A DNA stretch of 64,000 nucleotides from Mesostigma viride. Its lineage: Eukaryota; Streptophyta; Mesostigmatophyceae; Mesostigmatales; Mesostigmataceae. Where the stretch lies: contig RPFO01001311.1 of assembly GCA_009746045.1 (NCBI GenBank), forward strand, positions 86,955 to 150,954, given 5' to 3'. How positions within the stretch are numbered: the stretch's first letter is position 1; each line of letters begins with the position of its first letter. A program made the position numbers and the translations under genes. Under the pieces are notes generated by a model. That model ran no database searches and was not told the DNA's origin. It saw only the letters and a list, made by a program, of their open reading frames with translations. Positions 52,640 to 60,699 of the stretch are shown piece after piece.

Positions 52640-52860
52640 TCCTCAACGACGCCTCCGCGTACCCGGGCGTGCCGACCGCCGACTCCACCTTCGACCCGTG
52701 GCTTAACGCCGGGTCGTACCATCGCGAGTTCTACGCCGTCCCCTCCGCCGTCGCCCCTAGCGGCTCCGGCACCGGCGTGGGGAACATGAAGTCCATTCTG
52801 GAGAGCATTTACTCGGACGACAACACGTCCAAGATCTTCCGCCGCACACCCAAGTATTGA
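52588..52860 (+). CDS. Small acidic protein (90 aa), unknown
   Basis: MSTPLSFASEPNQNRVVILN start, then VPTADSTFDPWLNAGSYHRE and a C-terminal GNMKSILESIYSDDNTSKIF. Well-formed frame with high GC at third positions, typical of genes here. Overlaps the preceding frame by 52 bases. Confidence 0.55.
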   Translation: MSTPLSFASEPNQNRVVILNDASAYPGVPTADSTFDPWLNAGSYHREFYAVPSAVAPSGSGTGVGNMKSILESIYSDDNTSKIFRRTPKY

Positions 52861-52900
52861 GCGTCGTCAAAAAATGTTCACAGGCATATCATAACGAGGC

Positions 52901-53345
52901 ATGTCTTGTACGGCATGGACCAAAACCGGAAACCGTTGCAGGAACAGAGCCACTCTTACGGGTACTGTAAATTGCACGGGGCGGCGGGCGGGGGGCGCCC
53001 ATAGGGAGGAGGCACGGGGTGAGATCGTTCACATCGGACAGGGTGGGTGATCACGCGAGGAGGTACATGAAGATGGTGGAGCCTCTCGTGAAGAAATACA
53101 GCGGGCACGGGGGCGGGACAGACGGTCGCAAATTCAGAGAGATGTTGCTGGACCAGTACGCGGCCCTGCAGACCCTGTCGACGCGACTGAAGCAGACGGG
53201 GGATGAGGTTTTAAGGAGACAGCCCGTCCGCCAAATGATAAAACGAGGCCAGCGCACGCCTGCCAGGAACCTGACCCACGCGGTGTCCGCCTCTCGCGTC
53301 CGGCCGCAATCGAGTGGGGCGCCGATGGGGTGGCTGGTCGGGTAG
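52901..53345 (+). CDS. Cys/His-motif protein with two frameshifts
   Basis: The start at 52,901 gives MSCTAWTKTGNRCRNRATLT in one frame. One base later in another frame the sequence reads YCKLHG, completing C-x4-T-x2-G-x2-C...C-x2-H. After a G6 run (about 52,991) a third frame reads IGRRHGVRSFTSDRVGDHAR and continues to 53,345 as a helical, basic protein. GRRHGVRS parallels SRHGMRS in the 39-40 kb gene. Joining the frames gives about 147 residues. Without the two corrections only 53019-53345 is open. Confidence 0.55.
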
Positions 53346-53485
53346 ATAATTATGCTTATAATACAAAGGCGATAACGATGACTCTTTTCCCCCGTTCCCA
53401 GCACGCGTGCATCATCGGGGCCGACGATGCGTTCGAAGGCCCCGAGTACGAATCGACCGCCAGTTCTCGCGCGAAGGAGGACGCA

Positions 53486-53821
53486 TCATCGGGGGCACCC
53501 GTTCCTCCTGAAGAGGTCTTCGTACAGCACCAGGCCGTCCTCGAACCTCTTCGAATTGTTGCAGCCGTAGCAAAGTAGCTTGGTGTTGCCGCCGCAGTAA
53601 CTCCTGTTCAGCGGGTCGATCTTGTCCAGGGATAGAGTGTCCTCCTTCGCCTTCCCGCGCAACACAAAGGGTTTGGCGCACAGCTCACAGTACGGCGCGC
53701 GCAAGAACCTGTCGTACAGTTTCCTCACTTGCTCGGTGCCGAGACACGGCGCGACTCCGTCTTTAGCCATGCGCGCGTTGGCGTTCCTGGCGGACTTTGT
53801 TATGTACCTCCACACAGGCAT
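53486..53821 (-). CDS. HNH-type endonuclease domain protein (111 aa)
   Basis: YCELCAKPF supplies the first Cys pair, LSLDKIDPLNRSYCGGNTKL the ββα-metal core in which the first catalytic His is replaced as in the SLDRID subgroup, and LLCYGCNNSKRF the Asn and second Cys pair. Such proteins cleave DNA and often move as homing or mobile nucleases. The start at 53,821 (MPVWRYITKS) is chosen because upstream sequence is low-complexity Pro/Ser. A C8 run just upstream could fuse it in frame to the zinc protein that precedes it on the same strand. Confidence 0.7.
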   Translation of the reverse strand: MPVWRYITKSARNANARMAKDGVAPCLGTEQVRKLYDRFLRAPYCELCAKPFVLRGKAKEDTLSLDKIDPLNRSYCGGNTKLLCYGCNNSKRFEDGLVLYEDLFRRNGCPR

Positions 53822-54183
53822 GTCTGCTCCGGGGGGGGCAGGATAGCAGGGGAGCGGTAGGGGCGAAAGGGGCGATGCGGCTTGCTCAGTCCGCACGCTT
53901 CTGCTCTCGACCTCGCCTCCATCCACTTTTTGCGCACGTCGGCTAGCGGCATGTCGGCGCACTCGAGGCAGGTCCACACGCCCGGCGTGCTGAAAACCGC
54001 GGGCATAGGTGCCCCGGTATCAAACCGTATCCCCCTGCCGCACCGGGCGCACCTCCCCGACCAGCGTCTGGTCGCTTCCAGTATAGGGAAAGGCCTCGCC
54101 TTTTTGCCCTGTTTCGCGTGCAAGTATCTCATTCGCGCGTTGTATTGCCTCACAATCGTGTCGATTCTGTCACTTATCAGCAT
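53800..54183 (-). CDS. Zinc-ribbon-like protein (127 aa)
   Basis: GRCARCGRGIRFDTG and WTCLECADMPLAD provide two C-x2-C pairs about 28 residues apart, a zinc-ribbon spacing. The N terminus is basic and helical. The C terminus overlaps the HNH start in a different frame across a C8 run, so the two may be one zinc ribbon-HNH protein interrupted by an indel. Confidence 0.5.
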   Translation of the reverse strand: MLISDRIDTIVRQYNARMRYLHAKQGKKARPFPILEATRRWSGRCARCGRGIRFDTGAPMPAVFSTPGVWTCLECADMPLADVRKKWMEARSRAEACGLSKPHRPFRPYRSPAILPPPEQTCLCGGT

Positions 54184-54221
54184 GTGGCTTCAACTTCCAA
54201 CAGTTAATAAACATTTATTTC

Positions 54222-54246
54222 TCTTTCATACAGTGTATATTCGACC
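54222..54246 (+). promoter_or_regulatory. Conserved upstream element of tandem membrane gene 1
   Basis: TCTTTCATACAGTGTATATT lies immediately before the start codon at 54,247. Nearly the same string precedes the paralog at 54,776. The GTATA core resembles TATA boxes seen before other genes of this region. Confidence 0.6.
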
Positions 54247-54625
54247 ATGTCTTTGTCAGGTGCGGTGTCAAAGCTCAGAGCCCTAACCGCGTTTAAACCC
54301 GCGCCCCTTCGTACGCCTAGCAACAAGCCCCTCGGTAAGGGCGTGACACCCGCGCCGGTACAGGGGGAGTCCATGATGTCCAGTCTAGCCAAGAGCGCGG
54401 CCGGGGCCGCCGTCGGCTTCGGCGTGTTCGAAGGCCTCGGCCTTGTTCGGCGGGAATAAGAGCGCGCCGAGCAGCGCCATCCCCGGGCCGGGGTCGAGCG
54501 ACCCGCAACAACAACAACAACAACAAGGAGGGGAGGGTAAAACGGGGCTGATCATATTCTCTTGTTCCTCGCCGTCGTCGGCGCGCTCGTTTATTATTTG
54601 GTACGCAGCAAGAACGGGGGGGTGA
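54247..54625 (+). pseudogene. Small membrane protein, tandem copy 1, two frameshifts
   Basis: First frame to 54,459 has a Pro/Lys-rich start and SLAKSAAGAAVGFGVFEGLG. Two bases lost relative to copy 2 (about 54,440) shift the frame into GNKSAPSSAIPGPGSSDPQQ and a Gln run encoded by CAA repeats. A further base lost near 54,566 destroys the C-terminal membrane segment present in copy 2. The GAAVGFGVFEGLGALFGG helix may itself be membrane-associated. Confidence 0.65.
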
Positions 54626-54751
54626 GCTTCCGCATCCCCCGGCCGTCGTTTGCGGCGATGTCTACGGCGCCAACCGCCCCGCCCCCCCCGTCACTCCCCG
54701 CTACTCCTCTAGCCGCGCAATAATCGCACGGAACGAGCGCTAAGTCTATTT

Positions 54752-54775
54752 TCTTTCGTACAGTGTATACCGATC
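54752..54775 (+). promoter_or_regulatory. Conserved upstream element of tandem membrane gene 2
   Basis: TCTTTCGTACAGTGTATACC precedes the start codon at 54,776, matching the element before copy 1 at all but a few positions. Confidence 0.6.
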
Positions 54776-55317
54776 ATGTCTTTTCTGGCCGGCGCGATGG
54801 CGAGGATGATACCCATGATGGCGAGGATGAGGTCTGTCTCCATGGGTAGCAGGATGCTAAGGCCCGGTGGCGCGCCGAGACTGGGCGGTCCAAAACCCGC
54901 GTCGGCACCTAAGCCCGCCGCCACGCCAGCCAAGGGGGGGCTCCCGCATCGGCACAAACGCCTAAGCCCGCTACCACGCCGGCCAAGAGTGCCTCTTCCG
55001 CGTCGGCACAAAAGCCCGCCAACACGTCTGATCCAAAAGAGGAATCGTTCCTTTCCAGCATGTTCAAGAGCGCGGCAGGGGCCGCGGTGGGCTTCGGCGT
55101 GTTCGAAGGCCTCGGGGCCTTGTTCGGCGGGAAGAAGAGCCCTCCTTCTCCGAGCAGTGCCATTCCCGGTCCGGGGTCCAGCGACCCACAACAACTACAA
55201 CAACAGCAACAACAACAAGAGGGCGAGGGGCGCGCGGGGCTGATTATAACCCTCATGTTCCTCGCCGTCGTCGGCGCGCTCGTGTATTATTTGGTACGCA
55301 GCAAGCAGGGGGGGTGA
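54776..55317 (+). pseudogene. Small membrane protein, tandem copy 2, one frameshift
   Basis: The N-terminal frame encodes a Met-rich hydrophobic start and Lys-Pro-Ala repeats. At a G7 run (about 54,936) one base is lost. The correct frame then continues the KPATTPAK-type repeats into MFKSAAGAAVGFGVFEGLGA, a Gln-rich stretch and the C-terminal segment LIITLMFLAVVGALVYYLV, a clear transmembrane helix followed by RSKQGG. One base restores about 180 residues. A single-pass tail-anchored virion membrane protein is possible. Confidence 0.65.
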
Positions 55318-55429
55318 GCCTACGAATCCCCAAGCCTTCGTTCTCAGCATCTATGCTTCCGACCCCCCGCCTGTCCCGTCACTCCCGGCGACCCCGCTCG
55401 CCGGCCTAGCGGACATCGCCCCCGCATGA

Positions 55430-58400
55430 TCAGCGCACGGGGCAGGCGCCGCTGAGACAGTCGGCGTCCAGGTTGTCCGTCTCCGCGTGGACGATGCCGA
55501 CGTAGTCGACGGGGAGAATGCGCGAGGTGTACTTTTTGAAATCGGACTCGGACACCACTTCCTGGGGCAGGTAGCTGTATCCCAGGTCCGCCGCGTTCTT
55601 GGTGGGGTCCACTCGCAGCAGGAAGGAGACGCCCACGTAGGAGTCCCAATTGTTCTCCAGCCAGTGCAGGATCGAGGGGATCTCTGTGGGGTCGTAGGAC
55701 ACGGTGCAGGACACGTTCTGTTCGCAGTAGTTCTCCATGAGGCTCTTGTACCTCTCCAGCTGTTCGATGGCCGTCTCGGTGTTGACTTCCACCTCCTCCG
55801 TCGAGCCGTCCTTGCGAGTGACCGTCATCTTGGTGAAGGGCACCGTGCAGAACTCGACGGGGAAGGTGACGAGCACCGAGTCGGACTCAAACGGTTTGTC
55901 GACGACCTTGTAGTTGGCCTTCTTGAACCGCTCGACCAGCGGGTCGTGCTTGGAGTAGGTGATGTTGTTGAAGATGTACCTCCCGAGGGGCTTGTGGACG
56001 CCCTCGGGCACCTCCCCCCACTGCCTGGTGCTCATGATCTTGGACAGGGTGCCGCTGGGCTTGATGCACGTGACGTTCTTTGGCAGGGGCTTTCCGAGCT
56101 CCCTGGCCATCTGGTAGGCGGAGGACACTGCCACGTTCTTCATTCTGCGGAAGTCGTAGGGGTGCAGGTCGGGCCTGGCCACGATTCCGGTCAGGCCCAC
56201 GCCGCACAGGTGTAGGAACTCGTTGTTGAGGTGCCAGGCCTCTTGCAGTATCTCATCCCTCAAGTCCACCAACGTCTGGCGATAGTTCATGCGACTGGCC
56301 AGGACGAGCGCGCGCTCCAGCCCGGCCTTGTTGCCCTCCTGGAACGCGGTGAGGTTGACTTCGGTGAGGTTGCAGAAGGACTTGTTGCCGAGGAGGATCT
56401 CGCTGCATGTGCCAACACACAAGACAAAGGGCTAACTGATGGTGGTGACTTTGACATCAATGCCGTATGCCTTGCCTAGATTCACCATCTGGGTAGTGGG
56501 GTCGCGTTTCCAAGCCGCCTGATCTTCTAGGTTTCTGCAGAAGAGGTTAAAACTAGCCCACTCGGGAGACAAGCGGGGGGGCGTCCAGCTGTCGCCGGTG
56601 TCGTTGAACAGCCGTACGCTCTCGTCATGTAAGCCCGAAATACCAGAAATGTATACCAGAAATGGCTCGGTCATCAATACTATCTTTCTGATTTCGTCAA
56701 AGTTCGAGGCGTGAATGATATGAGAAGTAAGCTCATCCATCATCTGTATAGAGTCTTTGAAGCCCAGCTCAGTTGGTCTCGCATGTTTAGTGCCCTGAAC
56801 AGCGTGCGCACTTTGTTCAGAAATTCGATTCTGTGCATCTGTGGACATGATCCACGAGTGCTCTTTGCTGAAATGCTCGATCCATCTAGCATATGTGCTG
56901 AACGCGCTCTTGCACGTAAACATGGATGGGCATCTATAAAGGAACGGTTTCTTACTAACTTTCCCCATCAGATACAAAATACACAAAGGAATTTTGGTCT
57001 GGCACATGCGCGCGCTTACACTTTATCTTATCGTCTTGAAATACAAACAGGTGTTGGAGTTTGTGGGGCCGTCCCCAGAAAGCACTGGACGCATCGGGCT
57101 TGGGGAGGGCGGAGAGAGGGGGGGAGGTGTGGGCATATCTAGATTCACACCCCGAGCTGAGATGCTTGCAACCAGCGAAACGCAGCAAGGGGACGGTTCG
57201 TAGGGTGGGCAGGCTTTCTCGTACCAGCAGGGATTGCACCCTTTACACCATGGCGCGCGCTTGGTGGCGACTCCGAGGTTGAAGAGGCCCGGCTCGGATC
57301 CGCCGGAGTCGAGCATGATGGCGAAGATCTCCTCCAGCTGTTTCTTCGAAGGCCGCTTGCGGAAGATGAGGCTGTTGTTGGACTGCTGGCGGTGTGCGTG
57401 CGACACCCACCACTCCTTCTTGGCGGCTGCGAACTCCTTCCACTCGGGGTCGCCGTAGTCCATGAGCGCGATCTCGGCGGACCGGCGACTGCTCAACATC
57501 GTGCCCAGGTGGTTCACGATGTCTAAGATGTCCATCTTGGTGAGCAGCTGGTCGGCGCGCATGGACAGGATCTTGGCGATGGCCAGGAACGCCCTGGAGA
57601 TGTTCTCGTCACCCGAGCTCTGTGTGGTGATAAATGACAGACGGGGCATGTGGAATGGACGTGCATGCGGCACCACTCCTGTCAGGCAAACAGTGGTACA
57701 GTCTTCCCGCGTGTCCGGTGGTGCGTCACACCACAGCTGAAATTGTCCGTCAAAAGGTAAGGATGTCCGCGCTCGTCCACTACCTGACGCCCGCGGACGG
57801 GGCGAAGGAGGACGCCAGGTTTGCAGGCAAGATCAGGGTGACGGACGATGGCAGAATTTCTGTGTATGATGCAATGGCAGCTATCGGGATTTCACCACCC
57901 AAGGTTTACTGGTCGCGTATTGGGAAGGACCACCCCGAAGTGGTAACTGGTTGTTACCACTTCCGATTTCCCGGCCAGGGCCAGCGAGACACCCCTGTCA
58001 CTGACCGCCAAGGGATGACCAAGATCATAATGCTGCTACCCGGCAAGATTGCGGCCAAGTTCAGGGACCAGGTGTCGGTCCTCCTCGAGCGCTACCTTAA
58101 TGCTGACCGCTCTTTGGCTGAGGACATTCTGAAGAGGGCGGATGCCAATGACGGCACCATCACCAACCTGGATGAGCACCCTCGCATACAGAGCTCCTGG
58201 GCGGCCAAGGAGCTCGGCGCGTCCATCAAAGGGTACACGGACGCGCACAAGGGCACCGGAAACATATACCCGATCGTCCACAACACTAACAACCTGGCGG
58301 TGACGGGGAAGACGGCGGGCGAGCTAAGGGCGCGATTCGGTGCCAAGGGGTCCTCTCGCGATCTCCACACCAGGCTTCAGAGTGCGGCCATGAGCTACAT

Positions 58401-60323
58401 CCAGATGGCGGAGGCTGACAAGATAAACAGGACCGGCGAGCACCCGGTCATCGTGGCCAAGAGGAGCAGGGAGTTTTACGAGCCCGTATTCAAGGCCGAC
58501 GGGTTGCACGACGTGTTCGCAGACAGCGAGTGCGTGAGGGATAACGCGAAGGTCATGAGACTGAATCAGAGCGCTAACAAGGCGGTTTCCGCCACAACGC
58601 GCCCAAAATGGTCACTTTCGAGTGCGTAGTTCAGTGGCTTTAAGCCCCCGTGCCCGTTTGCAGCCCGCTTTGCGCATCTTTTTATCCCTCGCCTGTACTT
58701 GAGAAGGAGGTCCCTCGGGAGCAGATAGAGCCCGTACTGCCGCACTTGGCCGAACCGCACGCAGGTCCGAGCGTTCCCCCACTGCTTCCCTGAGGGGCGC
58801 CTGCCTATCCCGCAGTAGTTCCTGGCCCGCACAATCTCTTCGTCCTTCGATAGTTTCAACGGCATGTGATTATTCTTACCCATTGCAGATAAAGTTTATG
58901 AGGGAATGGACCAGTCAAAGCAATCACTTACTACCCAGCCGTATCCTCGCAGACGCTCCCCGGGGGGTCTTATTTCGGCGAAGTCGAGGACGAGGTGGTC
59001 GGCCGGGTACTTGCCGGCGAGCAGTTTGCCCGCCGCCTTGGCCCACGCGACCGCCGAATCGCCCACGCTGATTCGCCAGGTCTTGGACATCGGCTCCCAT
59101 GTCTCCTGGTTGGACTCCCTCCCCCACTCGCGACCCTCGTAGACCGGATGACGGAGATGTCAGGGATGGCCTGCGCGAACCCGTTCAGAGTGCCGGTCAC
59201 TGGCACGAACCCGACCCTGCAGCAGACGCGTGATGTGCGTTCGATCGGGTGTTTTTGTGTGCCGTTAGTAACGAGGATGGACGCACCGAAAGAGGATTGG
59301 AGGGCGAGTATGGACGCGAGACATAAGAATGAAGTCATGTCAGCTGACGAGCTCGCCGACGAGTGTCTAATAAAGGTGTATTTCGCAAACAAGATTCGCC
59401 AAGCTCGCTTCAAAAACCTGGAGGTCGATCAGGACTTATTGGAATACGCGATCCGCACCAAGTCTGTACTGGGACGAGCCTACCGCCGCCGTTCAGACTT
59501 CATTCGTATGGGTCCGGTCGTCGTCGGATGCGATCACGGATGCTTTCATGGCGACAACTCCACGGTCAGGGGCCAATACGTGTGGCGCCAATTGTACCGA
59601 TATGCATACACCGGCAAAGACAGAAACAAGGATATCCTGATGACGTGCAAGCGGCAGATAGATAACAGCGATGTCGTGATCGCGACCATCAACAAGGAGC
59701 GGACTGTCACGGAACCTTGATGGAGATCGGGTATGCTCACGGACGCGGCATCCCCGTGCTGGTCATGTTCGATCCAGAAATGAGCGAGGAGGCGAGACGA
59801 GAATTTTGGTTTGCGGCTCAAATGTCACAGTCTCGGCCTCTCCCGTACCACCACCGGTACATTTTTCGTCACGTGAAAGAGCTGTCGCCGTTCTTGGATT
59901 ACAAGCAATACCGGAATTACATCAAATCCCTCCTCAAATATAGATGTGACTCACCCGCACCCCTGGAGTAGAAGCCACAGGACGTCCACCACGTCGTAGA
60001 CGTCCACCTCGGTGAAGCTGCAGTTGAACATGCACGACTCCCTCCGCCGGCTCAGCTCGGTCCCCCCAGGAACAGCGTGCGGCCGGCGGGGCGATCCTCC
60101 TGTTGAGGATGTGGTGGTGCAGCTCGGAGAGCTCGTCCATCTCGATGGAGTTCAGAGGCTGCCCTTTCGCCCTGACCCACAGCCACTTTTGGTGGCCCAC
60201 GACCCTGTCGACCACGTTTTCCCACGTCTCGAGCCGTCCGCTGCCGTCGATGGGGCGATGGTACGTCCTCAGTTCGATCGCCATGGCCCTGTCGGTGGGC
60301 GTGGTGACGGCGGAGTCCGTCAT
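55430..60323 (-). CDS. nrdJ: Class II (B12-dependent) ribonucleotide reductase, four exons
   Basis: Converts ribonucleotides to deoxyribonucleotides using adenosylcobalamin. Proposed exons: 60323-59955, 59216-58932, 57619-57225 and 56402-55430, about 674 residues, near the usual length. Exon 1 has the YHRPIDGSGRLETWENVV start and ESCMFNCSF with the first redox Cys. Exon 2 has RISVGDSAVAWAKAAGKLLA and LDFAEIRPPGERLRGYG. Exon 3 has SSRRSAEIALMDYGDPEW. Across the last junction NPC-C-E-I-L-L keeps Asn, the radical Cys and Glu, then FCNL holds the partner Cys. KPSGTLSKIM and the C-terminal DCLSGACPVR pair complete the active site. All junctions restore family spacing. Three single-base deletions (two in exon 1 near 60,073-60,085 and one in exon 2 near 59,135) must be corrected. 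Start at 60,323 has ATATAC upstream. Confidence 0.85.
56403..57224 (-). other. RNR intron 3 (822 bp), containing a sense ORF
   Basis: Donor GTACGA, acceptor ACATGCAG. Joining gives NPCCEILL at the radical-cysteine site. The length is a multiple of three, but stops interrupt the frame and no intein end motifs are present, so protein splicing is unlikely. A 191-residue ORF in the same frame ends 29 bases before the acceptor. Confidence 0.75.
56432..57007 (-). CDS. Intron-3 ORF with C2H2 zinc-finger-like motif (up to 191 aa)
   Basis: Same strand as the reductase. The start may be 57,007 or the internal Met at 56,968 (MGKVSKKPFLY). The segment CPSMFTCKSAFSTY...HFSKEH fits C-x5-C-x12-H-x4-H of a zinc finger. 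The rest is helical with conserved-looking Trp and acidic residues (SPEWASFNLFCRNLEDQAAW). I recognise no endonuclease or maturase motif, but an intron-encoded mobility or DNA-binding protein is one possibility. It is unclear whether it is expressed from the unspliced transcript or from its own promoter. Confidence 0.5.
   Translation of the reverse strand: MCQTKIPLCILYLMGKVSKKPFLYRCPSMFTCKSAFSTYARWIEHFSKEHSWIMSTDAQNRISEQSAHAVQGTKHARPTELGFKDSIQMMDELTSHIIHASNFDEIRKIVLMTEPFLVYISGISGLHDESVRLFNDTGDSWTPPRLSPEWASFNLFCRNLEDQAAWKRDPTTQMVNLGKAYGIDVKVTTIS
57763..58629 (+). CDS. GQGQRDTPVTD-motif protein, BRO/KilA-N-like (288 aa)
   Basis: The N-terminal part has GRISVYDAMAAIGISPPKVYW, a helix-turn-helix-like segment such as opens KilA-N/BRO domains, then YHFRFPGQGQRDTPVTDRQG and IIMLLPGKIAAKFRDQVSVL. 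The RFxGxGQRxTPVTD...IIMLLPG combination recurs, as I recall, in algal and giant-virus proteins. The C-terminal half has the KGTGNIYPIVHNTNNLAVTG segment. The start at 57,763 is preferred to the in-frame 57,634, which would overlap RNR exon 3's upstream frame. Lies antisense inside RNR intron 2. Part of a second copy survives at 45.2-45.35 kb. DNA binding is likely; role unknown. Confidence 0.65.
   Translation: MSALVHYLTPADGAKEDARFAGKIRVTDDGRISVYDAMAAIGISPPKVYWSRIGKDHPEVVTGCYHFRFPGQGQRDTPVTDRQGMTKIIMLLPGKIAAKFRDQVSVLLERYLNADRSLAEDILKRADANDGTITNLDEHPRIQSSWAAKELGASIKGYTDAHKGTGNIYPIVHNTNNLAVTGKTAGELRARFGAKGSSRDLHTRLQSAAMSYIQMAEADKINRTGEHPVIVAKRSREFYEPVFKADGLHDVFADSECVRDNAKVMRLNQSANKAVSATTRPKWSLSSA
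58566..58883 (-). CDS. Small basic protein in RNR intron 2 (105 aa)
   Basis: MGKNNHMPLKLSKDEEIVRA start, then PSGKQWGNARTCVRFGQVRQ and YGLYLLPRDLLLKY. The QVR-x-YGL pattern with an aromatic helix resembles, from memory, short basic segments in several giant-virus proteins. It overlaps the 3' end of the antisense gene by 64 bases and starts 48 bases inside the intron. Expression and function unknown. Confidence 0.5.
   Translation of the reverse strand: MGKNNHMPLKLSKDEEIVRARNYCGIGRRPSGKQWGNARTCVRFGQVRQYGLYLLPRDLLLKYRRGIKRCAKRAANGHGGLKPLNYALESDHFGRVVAETALLAL
59217..59954 (-). other. RNR intron 1 (738 bp), filled by an antisense gene
   Basis: Donor GTGAGT after codons for LLLQGC, acceptor CTGCTGCAG before GGTCGGGTTC. 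Joining gives GCGVGF, the expected RNR sequence, and the phase agrees. A deoxyribosyltransferase-like gene on the plus strand covers almost the whole intron and overlaps exon 1 by 17 bases. Confidence 0.75.
59277..59971 (+). CDS. Nucleoside 2-deoxyribosyltransferase-like protein, one frameshift
   Basis: Family members transfer deoxyribose between bases in nucleotide salvage. GPVVVGCDHGCFHGDN opens the domain, QIDNSDVVIATINKE is the characteristic Asp-containing strand, and after a one-base deletion near 59,715 the frame reads GTLMEIGYAHGRGIPVLVMF, with the catalytic-type Glu in LMEIGYA. The two parts are 59277-59720 and 59717-59971; corrected length about 231 residues. It sits antisense in RNR intron 1 and overlaps exon 1 by 17 bases, linking two deoxynucleotide functions at one locus. 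Confidence 0.65.
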
Positions 60324-60418
60324 TGTCCAGCGCGTTGTATATCTAGTTACGCAGATTATTGTCGGTCGGTAAGCACACACGAGCGCTAAATATTTTCTAG
60401 AGATGTAAGTATAACTCC

Positions 60419-60688
60419 ATGGTTCACGTCAACGTCGGTCCCATCGCCATCTGCGCCGTCTCCGCCTTCATCCTCTTCCACACTCCACGAGCATCTGCGC
60501 TCTCCGCAAGGACGGGTTCAAGTCGTGCAAGACCTCCCCCCGATTGGAAGTGTTTCTGGACGAAGTGGGGCGTCATGATCCTGGGTCTCGGCGCGGCGAG
60601 TATGCTGTTGTGGAAGGCTCACATCGAGGACGCGAAACTGCGGGGGGGTTCCGTGATGTCCTCATGTAGAAAAATGCCGCAGTACTAA
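60419..60688 (+). CDS. Small membrane protein (89 aa), unknown
   Basis: N-terminal hydrophobic segment VGPIAICAVSAFILFH and a second one WGVMILGLGAASMLLW separated by a Ser/Arg-rich loop. Starts 95 bases from the divergent RNR gene. The middle loop has a composition that could reflect a local frameshift. Confidence 0.45.
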   Translation: MVHVNVGPIAICAVSAFILFHTPRASALSARTGSSRARPPPDWKCFWTKWGVMILGLGAASMLLWKAHIEDAKLRGGSVMSSCRKMPQY

Positions 60689-60699
60689 CTATATACGAG

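Larger units (their letters stand above)
57620..58931 (-). other. RNR intron 2 (1,312 bp), containing two ORFs
   Basis: Donor GTAAGT directly after the codons for GYGWV, acceptor CACCACACAG before AGCTCGGGT (SSGDEN). The join falls between codons and reproduces the GYGW-x-SSGDE spacing of the family. It contains the plus-strand gene 57,763-58,629 and the minus-strand ORF 58,566-58,883. Confidence 0.75.

Noticed and set aside
56403-57224. Intein in the ribonucleotide reductase
   Set aside because: The length keeps frame and the site is typical, but there are in-frame stops, no N-terminal intein block and no HN-C/S end; GT-AG ends fit an intron.
56403-57224. Group I self-splicing intron
   Set aside because: The in-frame alternative boundary would end the intron in A, not the required terminal G; no conserved core was spotted by eye.
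60012-60389. Plus-strand ORFs across the region 60.0-60.4 kb
   Set aside because: They are antisense to reductase exon 1, whose family motifs are on the minus strand.
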